Shown here one piece after another: positions 1 to 6,824 of a DNA stretch of 18,124 bases (its first letter is position 1; every line of letters starts with the position of its first letter). This DNA comes from Bacillota bacterium. GTDB taxonomy: Bacteria > Bacillota > Clostridia > Christensenellales > CAG-138. A model generated the notes under the pieces. That model was not told the DNA's origin. It saw only the letters and a list, made by a program, of their open reading frames with translations, and made no database searches. The position numbers and the translations under genes were made by a program. Location of the stretch: assembly GCA_023455425.1 (NCBI GenBank), contig JAEYCM010000002.1, positions 1 through 18,124 of the forward strand, in the 5' to 3' direction.

Positions 1-701
1 TCGTGGCGAAGTATACGAAGCTTTCGAAGACGGTTACCTACTTCACGTCCTATGTGGACGGGGCAGGTACCGAGTTGAAAGACGATTCGGCTATCGGCAC
101 CCTGACGCTTTACTCGGGAGGCGAGGACCAAACCGCGAGCTATGTATCCGCAGCGATCGACCACTACAACTTCGACGGAGTGTTTGTGGACGGGAGCGCG
201 GCGACAACGGTCACGGTAGGCTATGACGATGTGGAAAACGGCGACGTCATCGAATTCGTGGCGAAGTATACGCCCAATTCCCTTACTGTCCCCGTCCGCT
301 TCAACTACATCTACAACGGAACGGTCATCACCTATGATGAAAAGCCCGTTACCATCACCTATGGCGAAAGCGGTAAAACCGTTACCTCTACGATAAGCGC
401 TCCTGCAGGCTATTATCTGTTGGGGTCGGTTCCCACGGTAACAGTGACCTACGCTATGGCGCTGGAGATGGGAGAGGAAAATGTCTACGAAGTCGATGTG
501 CTCCTTGGCATTATCGCCGATGACGATGACGTAACCCCGCAAATCCCCCTCGGCCCCGGCACAGCCCAGACGGCGATCCCGCTTGGGATCGGTATCCCGA
601 GCACGGGCAACTCCACCGGTATCAGCATTTTGCTGATGGCGATGGGTCTTGCGGTGGTGGCGATCGTGGCGATTAAGGCAAAGCGGTCTTCCACCAAGTA
701 A
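1..701 (+). CDS. Cell-surface protein, C-terminal part with sortase-like anchor (5' end outside window)
   Basis: The reading frame is open at the left edge, so only the last 232 or so codons are present. A GTG at position 3 is probably an internal valine, because the same VAKYT segment recurs at residues 87-91 of the visible part. That recurrence suggests tandem beta-rich surface domains. The body is rich in Thr, Val, Tyr and Gly, as in bacterial adhesin or MucBP/Big-like repeats, but I cannot assign a specific family. The C-terminus has an IPSTG pentapeptide (about residues 198-202), a hydrophobic span (about 207-224) and a basic tail KAKRSSTK. This is the order expected of an LPxTG-type cell-wall sorting signal. 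The likely role is a wall-anchored or membrane-retained surface protein. Anchoring by sortase is inferred, since Ile replaces the usual Leu and no sortase gene is in view. A terminator follows. Confidence 0.75.
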   Translation, partial: VAKYTKLSKTVTYFTSYVDGAGTELKDDSAIGTLTLYSGGEDQTASYVSAAIDHYNFDGVFVDGSAATTVTVGYDDVENGDVIEFVAKYTPNSLTVPVRFNYIYNGTVITYDEKPVTITYGESGKTVTSTISAPAGYYLLGSVPTVTVTYAMALEMGEENVYEVDVLLGIIADDDDVTPQIPLGPGTAQTAIPLGIGIPSTGNSTGISILLMAMGLAVVAIVAIKAKRSSTK

Positions 702-718
702 TCTTTTCGTATCCCCTA

Positions 719-756
719 GGCGTCCCGAGCAACTGCGCGGGGCGCCTTTTCCTTTT
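719..756 (+). terminator. Rho-independent terminator after the surface protein gene
   Basis: GGCGTCCCG (719-727) pairs with CGGGGCGCC (738-746) with one G-T wobble. The stem is followed by TTTTCCTTTT. It lies 18 bases past the stop codon at 701, as expected for an intrinsic terminator. Confidence 0.8.
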
Positions 757-800
757 GCTGGGGCTGCAAAACTAGATAACATGCGGCCCGCAACCGGCAG

Positions 801-862
801 TTGACAAAATGAAAGCGGATATCGGTGGCGGCTTGTTTCATTTTCGTGTACCATACGTATGG
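801..862 (+). promoter_or_regulatory. Upstream region of the XRE regulator with two inverted repeats (candidate operator)
   Basis: A consensus -35 box TTGACA is at 801-806, but no good -10 box lies 17 bases downstream, so the promoter is not settled. Two symmetric sites are present. One is a perfect 9-bp inverted repeat AAAATGAAA (806-814) and TTTCATTTT (836-844). The other is a perfect 12-bp palindrome CCATACGTATGG at 851-862, just ahead of the start codon at 877. XRE regulators commonly bind such palindromes and repress themselves, so autoregulation is a reasonable inference. Confidence 0.4.
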
Positions 863-876
863 AACGGGGGGATCGT

Positions 877-2052
877 ATGGAGTTATCAGAGAAAATACTG
901 GAACTTAGAAAAAACGCCGGTTATTCGCAGGAAAAGCTTGCGGAGCTTTTACATGTATCCCGGCAGGCGGTATCCAAATGGGAATCGGGCGCTGCCCTTC
1001 CCACTTTAGAAAACCTTATTGAACTGAGCAAGCTCTTTCAGGTGCCGCTCGATGGGTTGACAGGCACGGCACAAACTCAAGCGCAGCAAGAGGAAGCGGA
1101 ACAAAAGCCATCAACTGCGGGTCAGCAGCCGGAAATGCAGCGTATCAAACGCCAGCGCAATCTTGCCTTTGCCTCCGTGGGCGTTCTTCTCGCGGCCTTG
1201 TTGATTAGCATATGGGTCAACACCGCGCGGATGACGGAGCTCACGAACCAGATGGCGGCACTTTCCGGCAGAATTTCTGCGGTGGAAAGCCAAGGCTGGC
1301 TCTATACCCAGCAGCCCGCCATAGAAAGTACGCCTAAGGCAGGCTGGCAGGCAGAAAGCAGCCTGGTTTCAGATTTTGCGTATCAGGTGGTCAGTTATGA
1401 TCCAAAGACGGGCCTGATTACCATCAACGTTTCCGCAACGCCCAAAGTGTATCAGGATGGTATTGCCGCCATGTTTACGGCTGCCGCAGCGGGTATGGAG
1501 CCGGTGGAGGCAGCGGGGCAGCCGGCGGCAGGGAACGCCTTTCTTTCGACCATTGAGGTGCCTGTTGTGGATGAATTGCGCCTGAGCGTCTCCTTCCTGC
1601 GGGAGGGGGAAGCACACAATCAGCTCCTGGATACCGTTACAGGCCTAAAAGGCGATTACCAGATGAAGGTCGATTCCATATTCACGGGAGGCGTCAACCG
1701 CCTGGGTGAGAATATCACGCTTTCCGGAGAGGTGGAAACGTCTATTACGGCAGTCAATTTTGCGCCGGGAAGCCGGGAGCTTATCGTGGGGGATCCATGG
1801 AATTATCCTGTTTCCGGAAAAGTGGAGCTGTTTGCAAACAACACCGTAGTAGCCGAAGAACAAATCCCCATTGCGGATACGTATACTGCGCAGGACGCCA
1901 ACGGACCTTGGGCTCCGTATGGACAAGTGACGTTCTATACCCGCTTTCCCAATGAAATTTCTGTGCCGTGGGAGAGCGAGCTAGAGCTGCTGGTCACAGT
2001 AGTGGATAACTTTGGAATTACATATACCCAAGAGATATCGCTCACGGAATAA
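877..2052 (+). CDS. Membrane-anchored XRE-family transcriptional regulator
   Basis: The 391-residue protein begins with a typical XRE/Cro helix-turn-helix (about residues 5-60), including YSQEKLAELLHVSRQAVSKW, so it should bind DNA. A Gln/Glu-rich linker and a basic stretch lead to one membrane span (about 95-114, LAFASVGVLLAALLISIWV). A beta-rich domain of about 270 residues follows and by topology should lie outside the membrane. I do not recognise that outer domain; it has a YDPKTGLITINVSATPK segment. The design is that of a one-protein membrane sensor-regulator. The start at 877 is preferred over the in-frame ATG at 859 because GGGGGG (866-871) is well placed as its ribosome binding site and MELSEKI is the normal XRE N-terminus. 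It lies 61 bases upstream of the superoxide dismutase gene on the same strand, so the two may be co-transcribed. Confidence 0.85.
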   Translation: MELSEKILELRKNAGYSQEKLAELLHVSRQAVSKWESGAALPTLENLIELSKLFQVPLDGLTGTAQTQAQQEEAEQKPSTAGQQPEMQRIKRQRNLAFASVGVLLAALLISIWVNTARMTELTNQMAALSGRISAVESQGWLYTQQPAIESTPKAGWQAESSLVSDFAYQVVSYDPKTGLITINVSATPKVYQDGIAAMFTAAAAGMEPVEAAGQPAAGNAFLSTIEVPVVDELRLSVSFLREGEAHNQLLDTVTGLKGDYQMKVDSIFTGGVNRLGENITLSGEVETSITAVNFAPGSRELIVGDPWNYPVSGKVELFANNTVVAEEQIPIADTYTAQDANGPWAPYGQVTFYTRFPNEISVPWESELELLVTVVDNFGITYTQEISLTE

Positions 2053-2074
2053 GACATCATTTTCTACGAACCGT

Positions 2075-2101
2075 CCTTCCCGCATATGCATATGGGGAAG
2101 G
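2075..2101 (+). promoter_or_regulatory. 27-bp palindrome overlapping the sodC ribosome binding site
   Basis: CCTTCCC (2075-2081) pairs with GGGAAGG (2095-2101). The interior CATATG/CATATG (2083-2094) is itself a perfect palindrome, leaving one unpaired G at 2082. The right arm contains the purine-rich Shine-Dalgarno region for the ATG at 2114. As RNA the hairpin could hide that site; as DNA it could be a repressor operator. There is no following T-tract, which argues against a terminator. Confidence 0.5.
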
Positions 2102-2113
2102 GAGTGGTGCTCA

Positions 2114-2575
2114 ATGTTTGAAAGGCGCAATACCCGCGCCTACGCGCAGGCGCAGATCCGCGGCGCGCCGGAATACCCGCAGCTTCACGGCACGGCGACA
2201 TTCTATACGGTAGAGCGCGGCACACTAGTGATGACGGAGGTGTTCAACCTCCCCTATACGCCGGGCGCATGCAATGCGCGTGTATACGCGTTGCATATTC
2301 ATGAAGGGCAAAGCTGCACCGGCAACGCGCAGGATCCATTCGCGGATGCGGGTGAGCACTATAACCCGGCAGGCTGCGAGCATCCGCACCATGCGGGCGA
2401 TCTGCCGCCGCTATTCGGCAACGAAGGGTATGCCTGGGGCGCTGTAGTCACAAACCGGTTTACTGTGCAGGAGGTCATAGGACGCGCTGTGATTATCCAC
2501 GCGGGCGTGGACGATTTCACCTCCCAGCCGGCGGGCAACGCGGGCGCGCGGATCGCTTGCGGGATAATACGGTAG
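2114..2575 (+). CDS. sodC: Cu/Zn superoxide dismutase-family protein
   Basis: The 153-residue protein carries the Cu/Zn SOD signature in order. These are HIH (H61, H63), GEHYNP (H82), H90 in CEHPHH, HAGD (H93, D96), IIHAG (H129) and GNAGARIACG with the active-site Arg146 and Cys149. All expected copper and zinc ligands have counterparts, and the zinc loop between H90 and H93 is shorter than in the animal enzyme. The reaction would be dismutation of superoxide to O2 and H2O2. No signal peptide is visible: the N-terminus MFERRNTRAY is hydrophilic, so the protein should be cytoplasmic, unlike most bacterial SodC. The start at 2114 is chosen for GGGAAGGGAG upstream; an in-frame extension to 2012 would overlap the preceding gene and adds unrelated sequence. 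It lies just downstream of the XRE membrane regulator. Family assignment is firm; enzymatic activity in this host is inferred. Confidence 0.85.
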   Translation: MFERRNTRAYAQAQIRGAPEYPQLHGTATFYTVERGTLVMTEVFNLPYTPGACNARVYALHIHEGQSCTGNAQDPFADAGEHYNPAGCEHPHHAGDLPPLFGNEGYAWGAVVTNRFTVQEVIGRAVIIHAGVDDFTSQPAGNAGARIACGIIR

Positions 2576-2583
2576 AAAATTGA

Positions 2584-2690
2584 GGGCCAGCCCCCAAAGT
2601 CCCGCTTAGGGTCGTAACGACCCTAAGCATTCATTTAAGGAATACTTAAGGGAAAGAACCCCTAGAAAGGGGAATGGGGCGATGCCCTAT
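2584..2690. repeat. Modular palindromic element R1
   Basis: The element holds a GGGC-CA-GCCC mini-hairpin (2584-2593). A near-perfect palindrome with 12-base arms GCTTAGGGTCGT and ACGACCCTAAGC around one base follows at 2604-2628. Then come a CCCC-N6-GGGG hairpin (2659-2672) and ATGGGGC-GAT-GCCCTAT (2674-2690). The 28 bases at 2602-2629 recur identically at 11772-11799. Architecture matches R2-R4. It fills the gap between the convergent sodC and E1 genes. Confidence 0.7.
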
Positions 2691-2700
2691 ATAAACTAAC

Positions 2701-2730
2701 AAGAGGGCTGCCCGTTCGGGCAGCCCTCTT
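2701..2730 (-). terminator. Terminator between sodC and the dehydrogenase operon (probably bidirectional)
   Basis: Perfect 13-bp stem AAGAGGGCTGCCC (2701-2713) and GGGCAGCCCTCTT (2718-2730) with loop GTTC. It lies 24 bases past the E1 stop codon. On the minus strand it is followed by GTTAGTTTATA, which supports termination of the dehydrogenase operon. It may also stop transcripts from sodC. Confidence 0.75.
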
Positions 2731-2754
2731 GTATGCGCTAGTCGTTATACTTTG

Positions 2755-5217
2755 TTAGATACCCAGCTTGTTCTCGCGGATCTGTTCAAGCTCGGTGCAG
2801 TTATGCTTTGTCACGTGGCCGGGCAGCGGCAGGATACGTTCGTGGATGGCGTCCACAATCCATTCCGGTTGCGGGAAGAAGGCGTCTTCCAGCTCATGAG
2901 CGGGCGTGATCCAGTTCTTTGCGCCAACGACCACCGGGGGCGCGTCGAGGTAATCAAAGCACAGCTCGGTGATGTTGGAGGCGAGGTTGCGCATGAAGGA
3001 GTTGCGCTCGCACGCGTCGCCGGTGACGATGATGCGGCCCGTCTTCTTGACGCTCTCGATCACCAGTTCATAGTTGAAGGGTACAAGGCTCCTCGCGTCA
3101 ATGACTTCGGCGGAGAGGTTGTATTGTTCCTGCAGGATATCGGCAGCCTTCAATGCGCGGTAGAGCGTCGCGCCGATGGAGAGGATGGTCACATCCGTTC
3201 CCTTGCGCTTCACATCGGGCTCGCCGAACGGGATTTCATATTCCGCTTCCGGTACGCCGCCCTCGTGGAACTGCTCGCCCACATCGTAGATGCGCTGGCT
3301 TTCGAGGTAGATGACCGGGTCGGTGCCGTTCAGCGCGGACTGCATGAGGCCCTTCGCGTCATACGGGGTGGCGGGGAACACCACCTTGAGGCCGGGGATG
3401 TGCGCAACCAGCGCGGACCAATCCTGGCTGTGTTGCGCGCCGTACTTGGAGCCGACGCTCATGCGCAGCACCACGGGCATTTTGAGCATGCCCGCGGACA
3501 TGGACTGCCACTTAGAGAGCTGGTTGAAAATTTCGTCGCCGGAGCGGCCCAGGAAATCGCAATACATCAGCTCGGCAATCGCGCGTCCGCCGCTCATGGC
3601 GTAGCCGACCGCCGCGCCCACGATGCCCGCTTCCGCAATGGGGGCGTTAAACAGGCGGTGGTAGGGGATGGCTTCCGTCAGGCCGCGATACACCGCGAAC
3701 GCGCCGCCCCAGTCGCGTACGTCCTCGCCGAAGGAGATGAGCGTCGGGTCTTCATAGTACTTGTTGATGATGGGTTCCGCAATGCCGTCCCGCAGCTGGT
3801 ATTGGCGGTTCTTGGAAACCGGCTTGCCTTCCGCGTCGAACGCGGAGCGCACCTTCTTTGCGATCTGCTGTACGCGCGGGCATTCAACCTTAGGCAGCAA
3901 CACGTCGGGCGTACGGCCTTCTTCCAAGCTGCGGACCGTGGTGTTGGAGAACATCAGGTCGCCGATGGCGTTCGCTTCGCTGCCGAAGATGTCGATGCGC
4001 GGGGAAATCTTATCGTCCACGGACAGCTTGAAGTTGCGCAGCATATCGCCCTTGACGGTTGCCCAGATGGCGTCAAGCTCCGCCTGCGTGCAAACGCCCG
4101 CCTCAATGAGCTGCTTGCCGAACGCGATGATGGAGTCCGCTTCTTCCCATGCCGTGACCTCTTCCTTGGTACGGTAGGTGGAGGAGTCTGAAGGCGAATG
4201 GCCGGAAATGCGGTAGGTGATCACGTCCAGCAGCACCGGGCCATCCTTCTTTGCAAGCGGCAGCTTGCGCGCATACGCGTCGATCACGGCGAGGGGGTTG
4301 TACCCGTCCACACGCTCCGCGTACATCTGGGAGGGGCACACGCCCGCAGCCAGACGCGCTACCATGCCGTAGCCCATCGTTTCGCCCGCGGTCTGGCCAC
4401 CCATGCCGTAGAAGTTGTCGTTGATGTGGAAAATGACCGGCACGCCGCCGCCGTTTTCACCCCAGAGCGTTCTTGTCTGCTCCATGGCCGCCATCATCAT
4501 GCCTTCCCATACCGGGCCGCATGCGGTGGAAGCGTCGCCGATGTTGCACACAACCACGCCGGGCTTTTTGTTGATGAGCTTATATAGCGCGCTGCCCACG
4601 GAAATCGCGCCGCTGCCGCCCACGATCGCGTTGTTGGGATAAATGCCAAACGGGGTGAAGAACGCGTGCATGGAGCCGCCCAGGCCCTTATTAAAGCCGT
4701 TCTTACGGGCGAACGTCTCGCACATCATGCCATAAAGCAGGAAATCGCGGCCGAGCTCCTTGGGCGGCTTGTCGGCCTGTACAGCCTTGAGCGTTGCGCC
4801 GTTCCAGAACTCTTCCATGATCTTTTTGAGTTCCGCGTCGTCGAGGATTTCGATAGCGCGCAGGCCCTTTGCCAGGATTTCACCGTGGCTGCGGTGGGAG
4901 CCGAACGTGTAGTCGTCAAGCGTCAGGTGGAACGCCGCGCCGACATAGGACGCCTCCTGCCCGATGCCAAGGTGCGCGGGACCGGGATGGTTGTAGGAGA
5001 TGCCCTCATATTCGTTCGTGGTCTTGATGAGGTTGAGCATGGTCTCAAACTCGCGGATATAGCACATATCGCGGAAGATGTTCTTGAACTCCTCCGTGGT
5101 AAAGTTGCCGATTTCATCCTTGACCGTTTTCTGGTACGTGTTGACCGGAATATCCTCAAACTGGATCGCGCCCGGCTTGCGCACATCCTGCGGGTTGACC
5201 AACAGTGATTTTGTCAT
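2755..5217 (-). CDS. 2-oxoacid dehydrogenase E1 component, fused alpha and beta subunits (thiamine diphosphate-dependent)
   Basis: This 820-residue protein joins E1-alpha (about residues 40-400) to E1-beta (about 475-815), which most bacteria encode as two genes. It decarboxylates a 2-oxoacid and passes the acyl group to the lipoyl arm of E2. In the alpha half, HRSHGEILAKG (about 108-118) and GHSPSD (about 339-344) are typical. The ThDP/Mg motif is GDAS (227-230) with NDN near 266-268, so Ala replaces the usual Gly of GDG and the spacing is about 8 residues longer. An extra segment (about 119-175) separates HGEILAKG from GLGGSMH compared with acetoin/pyruvate E1-alpha. In the beta half, GED (497-499) supplies the catalytic Glu. 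It is the last gene of the E2-E3-E1 operon, 170 bases after E3, with repeat R2 in the gap. The ATG at 5217 is preceded by AAGGAG. The substrate (pyruvate, acetoin or branched-chain oxoacid) cannot be decided; the HRSHG-type loop leans towards acetoin/pyruvate. Confidence 0.9.
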   Translation of the reverse strand: MTKSLLVNPQDVRKPGAIQFEDIPVNTYQKTVKDEIGNFTTEEFKNIFRDMCYIREFETMLNLIKTTNEYEGISYNHPGPAHLGIGQEASYVGAAFHLTLDDYTFGSHRSHGEILAKGLRAIEILDDAELKKIMEEFWNGATLKAVQADKPPKELGRDFLLYGMMCETFARKNGFNKGLGGSMHAFFTPFGIYPNNAIVGGSGAISVGSALYKLINKKPGVVVCNIGDASTACGPVWEGMMMAAMEQTRTLWGENGGGVPVIFHINDNFYGMGGQTAGETMGYGMVARLAAGVCPSQMYAERVDGYNPLAVIDAYARKLPLAKKDGPVLLDVITYRISGHSPSDSSTYRTKEEVTAWEEADSIIAFGKQLIEAGVCTQAELDAIWATVKGDMLRNFKLSVDDKISPRIDIFGSEANAIGDLMFSNTTVRSLEEGRTPDVLLPKVECPRVQQIAKKVRSAFDAEGKPVSKNRQYQLRDGIAEPIINKYYEDPTLISFGEDVRDWGGAFAVYRGLTEAIPYHRLFNAPIAEAGIVGAAVGYAMSGGRAIAELMYCDFLGRSGDEIFNQLSKWQSMSAGMLKMPVVLRMSVGSKYGAQHSQDWSALVAHIPGLKVVFPATPYDAKGLMQSALNGTDPVIYLESQRIYDVGEQFHEGGVPEAEYEIPFGEPDVKRKGTDVTILSIGATLYRALKAADILQEQYNLSAEVIDARSLVPFNYELVIESVKKTGRIIVTGDACERNSFMRNLASNITELCFDYLDAPPVVVGAKNWITPAHELEDAFFPQPEWIVDAIHERILPLPGHVTKHNCTELEQIRENKLGI

Positions 5218-5268
5218 GGCTTTTTCTGCTCCTTATCTCAATCTTAAAACTGCTGCTTTGATATGGCA

Positions 5269-5382
5269 TTGGGAAACTTTTTTGTAAAAAAGTTTCCCAA
5301 ACCCTTCAAAAAACTTTTACGCTTTCTTTTGGTTCTTTTCTTTCGTGGAAAGAAAAGAACCGGGGTTTGGGGCAGCGCCCCA
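5269..5382. repeat. Modular palindromic element R2 inside the dehydrogenase operon
   Basis: Two long perfect palindromes are followed by the terminal hairpin. The first is TTGGGAAACTTTTTT (5269-5283) with AAAAAAGTTTCCCAA (5286-5300), a 15-bp stem. The second is GGTTCTTTTCTTTC (5331-5344) with GAAAGAAAAGAACC (5348-5361), a 14-bp stem. The end is TGGGGC-AGC-GCCCCA (5368-5382). It is the same layout as R1, R3 and R4 with AT-rich stems. It fills nearly all of the E3-E1 gap, so it would be transcribed in the operon mRNA. Confidence 0.75.
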
Positions 5383-5387
5383 TGTCG

Positions 5388-6755
5388 TTACTTATACTGG
5401 AACACCGCTTCGCGGATGATTTCCGCCACCGTCGGGTGCGGGAACACGATCTCCTTGATATCGTCCAACGGAAGCTCCAGCTCGATGAACGTGCCCGCCG
5501 CCACAATAAACTCGGAAGAATAATTGGAAAGCGACTGCAAACCAACGAGCGTCTTCTTCTGCTTGTTGATGACAAGCTTCACAATGCCGTCCCCGCCCTC
5601 GTTTTCGGCAAGGTAACGGCCGGAGAAGCGCATGGGGATTTTCACAACGTCCACATCCAGGCCCTTATTGCGCGCGGTATGCTCGGTTTCGCCTACGCTC
5701 GAAAGCTCGGGGTTGGTGTAGAGCACGCCGGGGATGGCGGTGTAGCGCATGACGTCGCGCTTGCCGAGCATGTTGTTCACGGCCACTTCCGCTTCGCGGT
5801 AGGCGGTGTGGGCCAGCATGGATTTGCCGTTGACGTCGCCCGCGGCATACACTTCGGGGATGTTCGTCTTCATGCGCGCGTCGGTGACAATGGCGCCGCG
5901 CTCGGTGAGCACATTGATGCTCTCAAGACCGATGTCACGGGTGTTGGCGCGGCGGCCAATAGAAAGGAGCACCTTGTCCGCGGGGGCGAACTGCGCCTTG
6001 CCATCTTTTTCATACTTCACGCCGTCGGCGGTGATTTCCGTCACGCGGGCGGAAAGGTGGAACACCATGCCCTTTTTCTCATAGCCCTTTTGCAGGATGG
6101 AAACGAGATCTGGATCGTTTTCGCCCGCGATATGGTCGAGCATTTCAATCACGGTCACTTCCGAGCCGATGGCATTGAAGTAGGAGGCCATCTCCAAGCC
6201 GATGACGCCGCCGCCGACGACAACCAGCTTGCCCGGCTTTTCTTTCAAGGCCAGCGTTTCACGGTTGGTCATGACAAAACCGCTGGTTAAGCCTTCCTTC
6301 AGACCCGGGATCGGAGGTACGGCGGGGGAAGAACCGGTAGCGATCAGCAGGCGCTTGCCCACATAGGTTTCGCCGTTTGCGGTGACCGTGTAGCCTTCCG
6401 CACTTTTGCCGGTGATGATACCGCGGCCTTCCACAACGGTAACGCCGTTTGCTTTGAGGGCGGATTTTACGCCGGCAACAAGGGTTTTAACGACCTTGTC
6501 CTTGCGTGCGATCACCTTTGCGTGGTCAATGGAAAGGCCCTGCGCGGTAACGCCGTATTTGTCGCCGTGGGAGGCACTGTCAAATATCTTTGCGGAATAG
6601 AGCAGCGTCTTTGTGGGGATGCAGCCCTCGTTCAGGCAGACACCGCCGACGCTGCGTTCTTCGATGCAAAGCACGGATAAGCCCGCGTGGCCTGCGCGCT
6701 CGGAGCCGAGATAGCCCGCCGGGCCGCCGCCCAGCACGATGAGATCATATACCAT
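5388..6755 (-). CDS. lpdA: Dihydrolipoyl dehydrogenase (E3)
   Basis: The 455-residue flavoprotein reoxidises dihydrolipoamide on E2 and reduces NAD+. The N-terminus has the FAD Rossmann motif GGGPAGY (about residues 9-15). The redox-active disulfide is in CLNEGCIPTK (Cys40, Cys45). A second dinucleotide-binding motif GGGVIGLE lies mid-protein for NAD. GDVN is in the FAD domain, and the C-terminal HPTVAEI carries the catalytic His-Glu pair at the dimer interface. Length and domain order are normal. The ATG at 6755 is preceded by GAGGAGG on the minus strand. It is the middle gene of the operon, 69 bases after E2 and upstream of the fused E1. Its presence inside the operon, not shared from elsewhere, shows that the complex is encoded as a self-contained set. 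Confidence 0.95.
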   Translation of the reverse strand: MVYDLIVLGGGPAGYLGSERAGHAGLSVLCIEERSVGGVCLNEGCIPTKTLLYSAKIFDSASHGDKYGVTAQGLSIDHAKVIARKDKVVKTLVAGVKSALKANGVTVVEGRGIITGKSAEGYTVTANGETYVGKRLLIATGSSPAVPPIPGLKEGLTSGFVMTNRETLALKEKPGKLVVVGGGVIGLEMASYFNAIGSEVTVIEMLDHIAGENDPDLVSILQKGYEKKGMVFHLSARVTEITADGVKYEKDGKAQFAPADKVLLSIGRRANTRDIGLESINVLTERGAIVTDARMKTNIPEVYAAGDVNGKSMLAHTAYREAEVAVNNMLGKRDVMRYTAIPGVLYTNPELSSVGETEHTARNKGLDVDVVKIPMRFSGRYLAENEGGDGIVKLVINKQKKTLVGLQSLSNYSSEFIVAAGTFIELELPLDDIKEIVFPHPTVAEIIREAVFQYK

Positions 6756-6788
6756 GGGATGGTTTCCTCCTCATAAAAACTGCAAGGG

Positions 6789-6808
6789 GTGCGCCGGGAA
6801 AGGCGCAC
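6789..6808 (-). other. Intergenic hairpin between E2 and E3
   Basis: A perfect 7-bp stem GTGCGCC (6789-6795) and GGCGCAC (6802-6808) lies in the 69-base gap. On the minus strand it is followed by CCCCTTGCAGTTTTT before the E3 ribosome binding site. It could be a weak attenuator or an mRNA processing or stability element; the T-run is too distant for a standard terminator. Confidence 0.45.
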
Positions 6809-6824
6809 GCCCTGTATGAACAAC

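Noticed and set aside
2752..4191. Long 479-codon open frame antisense to E1
   Set aside because: It lies wholly inside the strongly supported E1 gene, has a His/Arg/Ala-rich composition typical of GC-rich antisense frames and no recognisable domain.
5367..6290. 307-codon frame antisense to E3
   Set aside because: Shadow of the well-supported lpdA gene; it starts in repeat R2 and shows no domain.
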